Origin: Paragyromitra xinjiangensis
Lineage: Eukaryota > Ascomycota > Pezizomycetes > Pezizales > Discinaceae
Assembly: GCA_038503065.1 (NCBI GenBank)
Contig: JBCAMK010000011.1
Span: 372,001-436,000, forward strand
Length of the DNA: 64,000 nt
Reading direction: 5' to 3'
Made by a program: the position numbers and the translations under genes
Notes under the pieces: generated by a model
What the model was told of the DNA's origin: nothing
What the model saw: only the letters and a program-made list of their open reading frames with translations
Database searches by the model: none
Shown: one piece after another, positions 51,767 through 63,605 of the stretch
How positions within the stretch are numbered: the stretch's first letter is position 1
Layout of the letters: each line of letters opens with the position of its first letter

Positions 51767-52330
51767 CAGAAGACTCTCGCTATAAGAATACGGTCGGGAC
51801 CGGAATATCATATTCTTATAGGCTGTTTATTCTTAAAGCGAAAACCGAATGATAATCTATGACTAGTAACGAGAAACCTCACTCTCTTCCTCCTTCCACC
51901 TTCAAGTTAGCTATCTCCCTAGTCTCGTGCCCAGCCCCACTGCGTAGCCTGCTGTGAGCCCATCTCCCACATCAGCTAGCTCCCTGTGCCCCAGGATCTC
52001 GAGTGATATCTTGTTGTGCCTAGTTTCCCAAACCATTGTACTAGTACATATACATTGCGAGATCACTTTATTGCTATGACTAATCGGCTATGCAGTGGAT
52101 AACAAAGCGGAATATGGCAACCTGAGCAATCTCAGTATCTAACCTTGCCTTATAACCCTAACCCTTCACTATCTATAAGAATACTCTAACAAATTATTCC
52201 CAAAATCTTAAGAATATTCTTTATTGGTGATATTCTTATTTTGCCATACAAAAATCAGTGGGACCAAGAAGTCATATTCTTATAGAGTGTTTATTCTTAT
52301 TCACAGTATTCTTATAGCGAGAGTCTTCTG
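51767..52330. mobile_element. TIR element of 564 bp with TA target sites
   Basis: The left end CAGAAGACTCTCGCTATAAG is exactly inverted at the right end (CTTATAGCGAGAGTCTTCTG), and the match continues to about 25 bp. TA lies directly outside each end (51765-51766 and 52331-52332). This fits a non-autonomous Tc1/mariner/pogo-type element. A direct repeat of about 26 bp (atattcttata then tgtttattctta) occurs near both ends (51813 and 52274), so subterminal repeats are present. No transposase frame exists. The CAG start with ACTCTCG is reminiscent of pogo/Fot-type ends (inference). Confidence 0.78.
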
Positions 52331-52332
52331 TA

Positions 52333-52931
52333 TTCTCACTCGGATGAGAACAGGCCACGAACAAAGGAATCCTATAGTATTAACGATCTGTAGAATAATG
52401 TGCGTAGAAAAGGTCAATACGTTGCTTCCTGGGAACCTGTTCTGGGTGAAACATGTTTTGAGTTGCGCAGTATTTTGAAACAAGGTAACACCGTCGCTTC
52501 TTAAGGGATTTTTCCCTGAACGCCACGCAAGAATAAGATCCATATCAAGAAGTGTCTTCTACAAACACTTAGTTCTTTTAAGTTAGGAAATCTGTTTCTA
52601 CGTTTCGCTAATATGGGATCTATCTCTTGCATGGTTTGCTTTTTTTCTGAGGCTCTTGAATAATATTTCTTATTTATTACCTACTTCCTTCTACTGTCTG
52701 CCTGTGGAAATTCAATTAAAAGGATCTAACTCTTATTTCGTTCTGCAATCCATATCCATACTTCCACTTTAATTTGCTTCTCCCTAGGAATTACTAACAT
52801 GCCAAAAAATTCCAGTGATCGGAAAAATAGAAAGTATGGTGATACCACTCCCAGATACCACTAAATTAAATTGACCAATACGTCTAACACAAAACACCAG
52901 TGCTCGCAGAGAACCCTACGAGCCACGCCCC
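52333..52931. other. Promoter region of the proline-rich gene
   Basis: T/C-rich then A-rich sequence, 600 bp, without a gene. The last 60 bp are CA-rich, consistent with a fungal leader. Confidence 0.4.
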
Positions 52932-53900
52932 ATGCGCCAACAAACCTCTCCTAATCCACCGGGATCACATATTCCAATCCGTAATGTAATGATAGCGCTC
53001 GGCATTCTCAAAGCGTCTCCTAGAGCGCATGTAAGGGAGGAGGAAGCTCAAGATTTAGCATGGCACGAACAGCTTAATATAACCGTTTTACGAGCAGCAG
53101 GGATGGTTATAAACTGGGGGAGAGATTTATGGCTGAGTTTGTTGTCGACAGGGCAGGCTACCGCAACCTCGAGCCCTCCAGTTACGCATCGTGAGGATAC
53201 AATACGGCATATAGAGAGTTTCCCGAGGTCTCGCGCTCCAAGGCCGGTGGCTTGGTCAACACCGGTTTCGGCTACTCGAGTTTCACCTGATTTGATTCCT
53301 AATATTCCAGGTGCTTATCAGGCTTCGCCACCGTCACCAGCTGTGGTTCTGTCGCAGGGCCCTCCTGTTATGTCTGATTCTCCATATTCTCCAGTCCGAG
53401 ATACTCTAAAGAGTTCCCGGCCTTCCACCACTCCGGTCCGGAATCTCACTCAGACCGTTCGACATTCAACCTTTATCACACCTCCCATATTGGCACATGA
53501 TCCCACACCACCACCACCACCACCACCACCACCACCACCAATAGCTCCAACATCCGAGCCACGCTCTACAACTATCGATCCTATTACAGGACTCTTCATC
53601 TACCACAGATCAACAGTCACTCCCATCCGCACTCGTAGGTCAGCACTAGGAGGGTTTGGATTTCGAACGCGCCTACGTCGTATGGAAATAGCTGATCGCC
53701 TGCTCGCAAATAGGCGTCGACGGATGTATCAACATATGCGACGGGTTTGGCTGACCGACAGATATAATCCGTATTTGAGACGTCGGGATCGGGCTGAATT
53801 TGAAGCTCAGCGGGAAAGGGTGGGGTTGAGTGTGCGTGAGTTTGGAGCCCGTTGGGTTGAAGCTCAGAATGTGCGTGGGGTGGGGGGTCGGAGGCTTTAG
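52932..53900 (+). CDS. Proline-rich hypothetical protein (322 aa)
   Basis: A single uninterrupted frame with ATG at 52932. I do not recognise the family. Residues 1-70 may be helical, with a hydrophobic AAGMVINWGRDLWLSLL stretch. The middle is Ser/Pro/Thr-rich and includes a run of eleven Pro coded by (CCA/CAC)n repeats. The C-terminal 110 residues are strongly basic, with RRRRMYQHMRR and LRRRDRAEFEAQRER, and look helical. No signal peptide is seen. Coding status is supported by length, an ATG and a leader-like upstream, but no homology is claimed. Confidence 0.6.
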   Translation: MRQQTSPNPPGSHIPIRNVMIALGILKASPRAHVREEEAQDLAWHEQLNITVLRAAGMVINWGRDLWLSLLSTGQATATSSPPVTHREDTIRHIESFPRSRAPRPVAWSTPVSATRVSPDLIPNIPGAYQASPPSPAVVLSQGPPVMSDSPYSPVRDTLKSSRPSTTPVRNLTQTVRHSTFITPPILAHDPTPPPPPPPPPPPIAPTSEPRSTTIDPITGLFIYHRSTVTPIRTRRSALGGFGFRTRLRRMEIADRLLANRRRRMYQHMRRVWLTDRYNPYLRRRDRAEFEAQRERVGLSVREFGARWVEAQNVRGVGGRRL

Positions 53901-54553
53901 GAAGTTGATTTTAGATGTGTTGTTGGGGTATGGGAGGGATGGGTAAGCTAGCTTGGAGTAGTGGAACGTGTCTCATAATCTAGTATCTTTTCTATTGGCT
54001 TTTTTTGATAGTGCCTGGGGAGTAGATGTAACTTGTAGAAGAAATCTATTAAACAATCATGTTAGCAAGTCTGGGCCTATAGGTCCACAGTAGCTCAAGA
54101 TGACGCCATGCTGTTGGAAAACGCATATCTAAACCTATCTGCCTCGGTCGTTTTAGTTGAAAAACTGAACTCGAAACAGCAGTTTTAAACTCTCTAAATT
54201 CTTGATTGGTAGGCGCTGTTGTATTGTGACCAAATCTCAGGTATCATTCAAGGTATCTTACATCACTTATAATGATGAACTTTTGAAAATGATTGAATTA
54301 TGCCTTCAACAGTATAAATAGTAAATGAACTAAAGTCAAGAAAATCACTGACGGTTGGTAGATCCCTAGATAGTATATAAGGTAATGTCCTAGAATGCAA
54401 ATCCAGGTGCTTGAATACGCAGGAACCAGCCCTCAGTCCCCATTAAACCAGAGCACACAACACACATACTTAAACCCCCCGGGCCCTACTAGTAGTCGGC
54501 CAAAAGAACCATAACCTTCCAGGAATAAAGATCTAAGTCACCCAATATTATAA
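53901..54553. other. Intergenic, no gene seen
   Basis: About 650 bp of AT-rich sequence; includes the promoter of the small coiled-coil gene. Confidence 0.45.
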
Positions 54554-54901
54554 ATGAAACTACCAGCATTTTTGAAATATCAACCCACAGAACAAATAGT
54601 GGGAGATGTTCAACAAATAGTGGAAGATGTTCAAAAAATAGTGGAAGATGCTCAACGAATAGTGGAAGATGCTCGACAACCAATGAAGACAGATGGAGAG
54701 TTGGCCCTTGAAGAGCTGGAGGAGCGCGTCGCGAAACTCAAGCCTTCGAATGCGACAGACAAGGGGGCTCTGGACTCTCTGGCAAGAAGAATCCAGAACT
54801 TGAAGCCTGGAGAGACCAAAAAACCTGCAGGGTAAATGGCCTGTTCCGAATGGTATCCTTGGCGCTTGTGGCTAACAGTTATATGCTTCAGGGAGAAGTA
54901 A
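54554..54901 (+). CDS. Small coiled-coil protein with 21-bp repeats (95 aa)
   Basis: Exon 54554-54831 and a 10-nt exon 54892-54901 give 95 aa ending in PAGEK. The intron has a GTAAAT donor, a CTAACA branch point and a TTCAG acceptor. Four 21-bp units (54590-54673) encode four heptads of the form (Q/K/R)IV(E/G)D(V/A)(Q/R), an ideal amphipathic coiled coil. A second helical pair follows (ALEELEERVAKL and LDSLARRIQNL). The protein is charged and lacks a signal peptide. I know no family for it. Without splicing the frame would stop one codon after the donor, so either form is nearly identical. Confidence 0.6.
54590..54673 (+). repeat. Four-unit 21-bp tandem repeat in coding sequence
   Basis: Units start at 54590, 54611, 54632 and 54653 and differ by a few substitutions around a shared core, aatagtggaagatg. 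Each unit equals one heptad. The complementary strand is also open through the array, a by-product of the repeat. Confidence 0.9.
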
Positions 54902-57434
54902 ACGCAGGTGGGGCCGCATGCTTTCAGGATCGGTGTTAGAAAGCTGTGCTCTTTGGTCCGCTAGCGCAAAACTAGGTTTTTCGGGGTTAATGCGAGATTA
55001 ATTTCGTGAGGAGTATCTCGGGGGCTCGGTCCCTCCTCGAGTTAGTTTATATCCAACTTAGATTGTACTTTAATAATAAAACGTATTATCAAATAAATGT
55101 TAATATATCATGAAATCATTACTGAACCACCCGTAATAATTCAGACATATCCTACTCGTAAAAGAGGGCTCAGAAGGTTTACCTGATAGTGTGCAGGCGG
55201 GAGGCAGCTGTGGTAGGCCTGCCTAAAACTCCTTCCACCACGGATAGATCCATTTTCTGATTTCCTCGCTTTGGCGCTGAATCTTCCATGGGCCTAAAGA
55301 AGATAGACCCAAGGAGAAAAAGGAGCGAAGCTAGGATAAAAAATATTAGAAGGAATAGCTTACCTTATAGATCGATGGCAAGGGACAGAGCCTTGGGTGT
55401 TGAAGTAATAAGCCCGTAAACAAAGAAAATAATCACGCAAACACAGGCACATGAAGGAAAGGGATCGAGCAGAGAAGAGAAACGAAGGATGATACATACT
55501 TCATACCCATTACTGTTCTATATCCGGCTGCATCCTGGTAATCTATCAGGTAGTCCCCCACGTCCACACTTAATCAGCCAACTCTATTCCCTGTTTTTTT
55601 TGCTGCTTCTAACCATCAAGACTATGGTCTATTGAGTTACCGTGGGAGGGATATATGTACTTAGGGGACATATTGACAACCCTCCACGCTCATACAATTT
55701 TCCATTCCTGTTCCCATAAATTCATCGATATTTGTTGATGCTGTGCGATTTTGTTATCCCTCAATGTGATAACAAGTTTGGTGCTTCGTTGGCAGCTTTT
55801 TAGAAGCCTAAATACTTGTAAGTTAGATTCTGAGTTATAACGTTAACTAAATCGAATAAAGTATTAGCGTTGGTTCGAGAGAGAGAGTTATCTTGTTGGC
55901 ATGAGTGCCTGTGCATGTGTGAATAGCATCCTAGTAGTATTGGATCCCTCTTGACTGCGTGATCCCAATGGGATAGGTTCGGCGAGGTAGGAGGAGGGAT
56001 ATGATGTTAAGTTATGGCGACGTTTGACATATTGGTGTTGAGTCTACAACTTAGTAACAGGATTAGGGAAATGCAATAGGTAAAGTCACGATTAATGCCA
56101 AGATGAATTCGCTGAAGGGAAGGGGTCTCAAGGGCTTAGCCCTTATAATTTACGGTAGCCCAAATCGCAGTCTCATAGAACATTCAGTACTTCCTAATTA
56201 AGGAAGAAAGAGGATTCTACGTAATACCAACTGTGGGACGTCTTCAGCCGTCTTCAGCCGTCTTCAACCGTCTTCAACCGTCTTTCTCTGGTTCATGAAA
56301 TACAGGTATCCACAAACTCGCCCTAAAGGAATGCAAAGCCTTGGACTCTTTATCACGCATCGAAACCCAGATCAAATTTAAACCTGGGGATTTGGATAAT
56401 AACCATTTGAGCTTCATCGTAATGATGAATGAACCTTTGTGCCCCCAAAGAGCGATTCCATGACTTAAAGAACAAAGCTAACAGTAAAAACCTTGACAGG
56501 CCGGAATCCTTTTGAAGCTTCTCGCAAAAATAGCTACCTATAGCTGCGCGGCTTAGCCCCCGGCCACCGCTAGAAAGAATGATAACCAACCAAGATACGG
56601 GGTTAAGGGTGGAAACATTCCATCAGAATTTGCGCTACCAAAGATGTGAGATGGAGCCACTATATGAGGAAACATATTCGTGTTATCGCCGGTAGCAAAG
56701 TCCATGGATCACATGCCTACCTGGGGCCAACGAAGAACTACCTGGGGAATCAAAACTCGACCCCCCGGAGCATAACCGGCTTTCCCCGTAAGGGAGTTCA
56801 AGGAGATCTGCTCTATAGGAAAGTGTATTCAGGGTCGCAGAAGGAACAAATTTGCACGCGCTGGGGTAGGTTTGTTCCCATCCCCTACTGCCTATGGCTG
56901 AGCAAGCTGCGTGCATGGGGCTGGGCACGAGGCTAGTGCTGGAGGTTTTCTGTGGGGGTATTTTCTCCGCGGGGGTGGGGGACCGCTCGGATTTCATATC
57001 TTGACAGGGAGAATTAGCTATGGATCACAGGCTACCTCAGGAGGGTCAAGATTCTATGGAATTTAGTTCTATAAAGCCGGCTGCGATCGGCACCGACAAA
57101 CCATCCCCGATCAACACTAATGGGGAGCCGGGGATAGATAAAAACCACAATGCGATTCATGTGGAGGGGTATTACTTCAAGCTTTAAAGAATGCTTAGTC
57201 GTCCTTCGCTATACTAAAGCGAATTGGGGGCAGGCCCTAAAAAGCCCGTCTCCTCCCCCCACACAACCCCTCCTCTCATACACAGCACTAACAGTCCACC
57301 ATCCATCACTGTCACCAAATCTCGTCCGCCTCATCTTTCTCTTTCTGGCATCTAATCCCATCGCATAATACCGAGAAGGAGAAACCTGAAAATTAGTGCC
57401 AAAGGTCAACCTTTTTCAAATATCCGGGCCCACC
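54902..57434. other. Gene-poor region with minisatellite and decayed retroelement-like sequence
   Basis: No supported gene. The minus strand at 55182-55290 reads as a 36-codon frame starting MEDSAPKRG after a leader with splice-like signals, possibly a gag-leader relic. A 10-bp minisatellite lies at 56239-56285. CT-rich sequence at 57240-57330 looks like the promoter of the large RRM-like gene. Confidence 0.45.
56239..56285 (+). repeat. Minisatellite, 10-bp unit cgtcttcarc
   Basis: Four consecutive units (two with cagc, two with caac) plus a partial fifth. Non-coding. Confidence 0.9.
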
Positions 57435-60400
57435 ATGCCGCTCAAGGAATACGATAAAGTAGTGGGTGCCAGTCCAGGCACTAGTACTAGCAAGACGGGT
57501 CAGAAATTGCGTGTCTCCTCTTCCTCCGAGCGAATTGCATCAAGGGATGCCAAAAAAGCAGTTGTTATGGCCGAAATGAAGGATCTGGAGATAGCAAGTG
57601 CGAAAGCCGAAATGGAGCGACTCCGTAAGGAAAACCAAAACCTGAGGGATATTATTCAAAAGTTGCGATCCTTGGATGTCTACGAGGGTTCTGATGAGAG
57701 TGATGTTGAGAGCTCAAACGGTATTTTAGACAACAAAATACTGGATCTTGCTACCTCTATCGTATCGTCTAGCTCCGTGCCATCAGTGGATAGTAATGCT
57801 ACAATTCTGAAGAATTCTCCATCTGGGTCTAATAAAACCCCACTAGTTGAGGTTCCGGTGTATAAAGGAGCCACTGATGGAGGTAAGTTTCACCACTAAG
57901 CTTTAACCCCTTCCGCCAATTAATTGATAAAATACTGACACAACCCCCCGCACCTAGAGTCCAAAGGTCACTCTCAAATGGACTCCGAAACACAAAATCG
58001 GCTTGCCCATGAAATTCTTGATCGTCAGCTTGCGGAGAACGAACAAAAATTTTCAAGCAAACCCCGGGAAGTAGAATCAATATCCGTAGAGGATGCAGAA
58101 GTCTCCGGAAATCTCAGCCAACCGAGGCTAAACTATGAAGTTCCAGATGATTTTGATCCGGACAGCGAAGATTATAATTTAAGCGATGTTGAGACCACTA
58201 CTAGTGATGACGTGTTGCAAGCTTGGGGTATTGGGCAACATTTCCCTACTGTCAGAGAAACCGAATCTCTTTCCACCGAGGAAGGCGGAGCGTATGAAGA
58301 TGGTGACGATGACGGTAGCGGTTGGGAAGGTAACAAACCCAAAAGATTAAAGTTCATTTTCTAGATCGTAATTAACCAGTTTTAGCTGTTGGTAATGATC
58401 GTGGCTCTGCCTCAGGCACTGAGCAAACGTATGCCTCAGAGCCAACCTCTTCGGTTGATACTGAGCATGCAGATCCCAACAAATGCACTGTTACCGACAG
58501 CGCAAGTATTAACAGTGGAGAAGAGGATGATAAATCAACTGTATTGGGTGCGCCTCGTACCGCTAGTGTCCATTCGAGTGACGATAGGACATCCACTATT
58601 GCCGAGACAGGAAGCCTTGGATCTAATGATGGGAGATGGCGTACCCTAATGAGAGATCTTGCAGAAGATATTCCAGTCAGTGATTTAGAAAAGGCAAGGT
58701 CCGAAGCAGAAGACGAAGAACGAGATGTGCGAGACAAAGAATACCGGGATGCAATTGCCGAGAAGCAGAGAGTGCCTGCAAAAACTCGCAAACCCGAGAA
58801 TGCTAGTTACATTTCCCAGAGTTCACCTGCTATATCGACCAACAGACACTTGGATGAATTGAAAGCTATGGTTTCTCCAGCAGAAAATACTGTTGAGCAG
58901 GATGTTCGTTTCCATCCTAGTAACGAAGCCTTACAAGCTACTCAGAATTTTTTACCAACGGATCGGGCCAGTAGTAACGTTATACTGCCATCTGTTGCTG
59001 GGTCGCGAACGATTGATCCTGACGACCCTTGGCTCATTAACAAGTTCAATGAAATCTGGAGCACTCTTAGCCCAGGGTTAACTGCACCCACAAACTCCGT
59101 TGGATGGATCAATCCCAAACCAGTCACCATGGATGGAAAAGGTCAGCATACCAAGCAAACATATGGACATCTCAATGGGGATAAGCCAGCTTCAGGGGAA
59201 GTCGGCCAGAACCGTATCTCAGAGAGTGAGCGTATCCTTCTCTCCTTCGATCCGAGGGAAGATGTAATTGGAATTCTGCGACCAAAAGTCAAAGGGGAAA
59301 AGAATGTTCTGGATGAAAATACAACAAATATTGGCCCGAAAAAACTGAAGCAAGTTGAGGTTCCCCAACAAAAAGAAAAGCCAGTTGTGAATAAAGAACC
59401 GGTCCGACCAATCGGGAAAATTGAAAACCAGTTCAGGCTTCTGAAGGAAGAGCAGTTACAACGCCTAGCGACTGGCCGTGAGCAGCATGCAGATACAAGT
59501 CAAGAAAACAAGCTAAAAGAATCCGATTCTCTTCTTGTGGAAGAGATTAGTAAGGCCAAGCAAGCACCTGTCGCCGAGAAACTGCCACCACCTCGCTCCG
59601 CACTTCCTACAGCCAGTAAGATCCTGATTGATCTGCCTTCAGGACTTAAACCCAGTAGCGACGCCAATCGACAATCGCAGACAAACCAGAAGCCTCAGCC
59701 TACTTTGTTTTCAGTTAAAACCGGAGATCTACTGAATGACCCGGAGTTGATGGCGCGACCAATCATAATGTCAGCCGGGCCCCAAAAAGACAAAGGTGGG
59801 CCTGACGAACTCCGTCAAAAGAAGTCTCTGCGTTTTCATGGTGTATCGCCTCCATCAAAAGCTAAGACGGAGATTGAAGTCCAAGGTCTCCATCCCGCTT
59901 TAGCCACAAAGTCACGGCAAGCTGTCCAGGGGCTGTCACCAAAGCCCCTCGTTTCTATCTTGAAACAGGACATGCCATCTACATCTGTTGCACCAAAACC
60001 GATGACAAAGTCTTACAACTATGAATATATTAGAGAAGTTTGTATCCGGAATCTTCCAAAGGATATTACATACTCCAGCCTACTCGATCAAGTTAGTGGA
60101 GGATTACTCGAGAAAGTAATGATTGATTGGAATACTTTGGAAGCCCGAATCACATTCGTCGAGCCGGAGGCTGCTCGCAGATTCTATTCGAAGATGGAGC
60201 ATAATGGATTCTGGGTTCATACTGAGTTGCCTCATATCCGGCTAACTGGCAAAGAAAACCTTGTTCAATGTACTCTTGGCGGTTTCCTTTGGACCCAGCA
60301 CTCTTCCCCGATGAGCCCTTCAATGATTGAAGGTATTTGGAATCGCCGCGCCAGCCGTTGTCTAATGATCAATAACTTTCCAAAGACGATTAGTATGGAA

Positions 60401-61852
60401 ATTCTGGTTAATGACATTTTCAGGCTGTTCGCTGGGACTTCAGTTAAGGAGACAGAAATCATCGAGACAGTTGGAATCAAACGAAACCTCCTGGTTTCTG
60501 CTACTGGTTTGATGGCTTCTGTTAGATTTACAGCTATTATATTTGCTCTGAGGGTTGGAAAGGAATTGCATAGTATTGGGCCACAGTACACAGCGACCGC
60601 CCCAATTTATGATGCCGATCCATGTGGTGGTTTAATGGGAGCCGAACCACCAAGTGTATGGATGCAAGGAAAAGCGCCCGAGAATATGAAGCGAGGAACA
60701 GGTCGCCCGGCGGCACCAGTTTCGCAATCGCAAGTAGCTACAGCACCGCCGAAGCCGATTATCGTGAAGCCTGCGGTGGCTCATAAAGGATCAAACCCTT
60801 CCACAAAGAGGAAAAGCCTTGAAGCCCTTAGTCAACAGCCACCAGGCTCAATCAGGCCTATAATTGGGCCGATTAGGGGCAAAGCAGCTGATTCCACGGC
60901 GATAGCCAAAGCCTTTTCAGAAGCTGCGCAAACTACGCAAAATGCAGTTACTTCACCTATTCGTCAACCAGCATCTAGTGTCCAATTCCAGCACGTTCAG
61001 AGTCAGCGTCCTATTACCCAAGAGCTGCCACCCCAAAATGTCACCTTCCGTTACAATTACAATAATTGGGACTCTGAGCCGAAGGCAGAGCCCCCAAAGC
61101 CTGAAGGTGCTCATTGGAACCACAAAGAGCAAAATCTGGTCCTTGAATACGAACAATCGCTCATGAAAAAACGACGCAGAGGTTCAGACACAGACAAAAC
61201 ATCTACCGTTTCCAAGAAGAAAGTTGAGAAGCCAAAACCAGAGGTTTCTTATTACGAACGCCTAGTTTGCCTGACCAATCTGCCCCGTAAGCTGACTGCC
61301 GCCCGCCTGCTTCGCTTTATTCGTGGTGGTGCAGTCGAGCATGTCCTTTTGCAACCGCCTAGTAGTCAATATGATACCTCTAAAGCCATCGTCATTTTTA
61401 TTCATCGGCATTCTGCCAGAGAATACAAAAACTACCTCCAATCTCCTGGATTAAACATTGAACGAGGCCACCGTATAGCCTGTATGGACAATGATCCAAA
61501 TGATCGCCGCTTCGATGGAATTCGTCTCGTTCCATCTCACGCAATCCGCAGCGATGGTATCACTCGGTGCCTCAGAATCGATATGTTACCAAAAGGCACC
61601 ACACTTGACAACGTCCTTGGTGTCATCGAAGAAAACATGAACCACAGTGCATTGGATTTTGAACATGCCCGTCTCAGTGTTTCTCTGGAGGATAAAGATA
61701 TGGTGATGGTGATCCTGCGCCTAATCAGCATCGGTAGGGCAGTCTGGGTCGCTGGAATATTGAGGAGAAACTATGAGGGGATTATAATTTCGTACGACAG
61801 AGACCCATGCCAGGGCCCATTGTCAGAATTAGAGGAAGTGGATGCGAAATAG
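57435..61852 (+). CDS. Large protein with duplicated RRM-like modules (1428 aa)
   Basis: Exons 57435-57882, 57958-58329 and 58386-61852 join in frame to 1428 aa. The ATG lies in a CACCATG context. Residues 37-82 form a predicted coiled coil (EMERLRKENQNLRDIIQKL). A long acidic, Ser-rich disordered region follows to about residue 810. Two related modules of about 200 aa then appear, at about 815-1016 and 1229-1420. Each starts with an RNP2-like strand (VCIRNLPKDIT; VCLTNLPRKLT), has a second RRM-like half (CLMINNFPKTI; CLRIDMLPKGT) and closes with a Tyr-Asp-x-Asp-Pro-Cys motif. The linker between them is Pro/Gln-rich and basic. The RNP1 aromatic residues are weak, so these may be divergent RRMs binding RNA or protein. 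A nuclear RNA-related role is inference. Confidence 0.85.
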
Positions 61853-63094
61853 GTGAATCTCATCAGGGCCCCAAGCAGGAGAATTGGCAGGGTAGATTTC
61901 TATGTGCCTTCCATTCCCTTTGAAGCTACATAGTTAGCTTCATCACCTGAAGGGTTGTTTTCATTATCTGTTTCTACTTTCCTTGTGTCTTGTACTTATG
62001 GTCTTTTGATCTCCCTTAGCCATAAGCCCCCCACCCCCTTTTTCTACTTTCCTTGTGTCTTGTACTTACGGTCTTTTGATCTCCCTTAGCCATAAGCCCC
62101 ACCCCCTTTGTACAGATATTCCTGTCCTTTAGTTTTTCGTCTATCAAAAGTTGCAAAACCGCTGGTTTGATTTCTGGTTTCCCCACGGCTACTTCTCAAT
62201 ACTTGTATCTTCACTTACTACGCCTACGTGGTAATTAAAATATCTGTTACACCAGCCAAAATAGAATGACAGATACCTCGTAGAAATAGCCTGTACAAGG
62301 TCAGGCCTAAGCATCACTATTGTTCGTACCAAATTTAGACCCAACCCGAGTTAATGTCACACCACAACGCATATCTTAAAGAGGTTATTTCCTATGATGC
62401 TTCTCGTTTTCATGTTGGCGTTGGTGCCTAAAATCCTTCATTCCCGTAAAATTGAGAATATATTATGGTCCTAAGACTATTTTAACCCTTCGCAGGACCG
62501 AATCCATTAGTCCGTAGTCATCCACCACTAACACAAGCCTGAACTCTGAATGCGGGGAGTACGAAGCTAAAACTGGGCCAGAGCGCCAACCATCACTCAG
62601 GCATCACTTAGACATCACTTGGGAATTAAGATATCTTTGATTAGCGAAGACACTATAAAGGATAATCTCAATAGTCTTTAGGCTGTTGTCTGATTGAACT
62701 CCTATGCTTCCAAAAATTAGCCTAACAATCTAATTACGCTAGGTCATTTCCAGTCACAGGGACTTTGGGCTTGGTAGACGTACTACAGCTCTAGAGGCGA
62801 TACCCTAACTATGTATTTTTAAGCTCCTTAATAGCATCCCACAGAGGCTCTCCGCCAATAATTGATGCACGATCCTAGAGAATCACGTTTTAATTGGTGT
62901 TACTACTTCATAAGTGTACGGCTCCTGCCTTCAAATCTACCTCCACAAGGCAAATTTATAGAGTTCAACGCTACGCAGTTCTTGAATCACGCATGGATAG
63001 ATACATATCCGGTTGTTAGTTCCAAATAATAGCATACAACCATATATCCGCAAAAACAACACTTGGTAGATGGTGGACTTCCCAAAAACTCCGC
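61853..63094. other. 3' flank with tandem duplication; no gene seen
   Basis: Holds the 3' flank of the large gene, including a 70-bp tandem duplication, then AT-rich sequence without a supported frame. Confidence 0.5.
61971..62108 (+). repeat. 70-bp tandem duplication
   Basis: The block beginning tttctactttccttgtgtct at 61971 recurs at 62041, with one T/C change and a 2-nt indel in the C run at its end. It lies about 120 bp after the stop codon, so probably within the 3' UTR or terminator region. Confidence 0.92.
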
Positions 63095-63376
63095 ATGATC
63101 CCAAACGAAATTCTTCGTTTAACTTTAGGCCCCTATCTTGGAAACATATGCAATCTACAAAACACTTCCCAGGCTCTGGCAGCTTACCAGTGCAGGAAAA
63201 ATGTCTTTGCGCCAGCACCCAGCTTTGCATATTGCCCAGTCAGCGTTACATGTAACTTTTGCATTACATATTTTCTGATTTGCGTTGGTAACTTCTGCGC
63301 TACCGCACTATATATTGCCCCAGATCCCCCCACTATTACTTCTCACCTCTCGTCAGCAAAATCCCTAGCAGCCTGA
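63095..63376 (+). CDS. F-box-like ORF, possibly a first exon
   Basis: The frame from ATG 63095 begins MIPNEILRLTLGPYLGN and continues to NTSQALAAYQCR. This follows the F-box pattern of an LPxEI start, a YL turn and a T-S/R-x-L end. F-box proteins recruit substrates to SCF ubiquitin ligases. After about residue 50 the frame loses any family likeness, so the true exon may end earlier, for example at the GTAACT after 63249. It may be the 5' part of the gene whose acidic exon lies at 63606-63914. Confidence 0.38.
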   Translation: MIPNEILRLTLGPYLGNICNLQNTSQALAAYQCRKNVFAPAPSFAYCPVSVTCNFCITYFLICVGNFCATALYIAPDPPTITSHLSSAKSLAA

Positions 63377-63605
63377 CAACTGCAATTTTGATCCATCACA
63401 ACCTTCAAGATTTTGAGAGAAAACTCTAGTATTCTGTGGTTCGGCTCTAACACGTTGTGGTTGATAAAGGAATCATATCTTGTACGAAGAGAGATATCCC
63501 ATTCTATATTATCCCCTCAAACCGTATACTTCACATCCCTAGCAACACCTCGGCCACCTCAAGCAACATTAACACGAGTGAGGCTCTATTACTTTTGCTA
63601 AAGTG

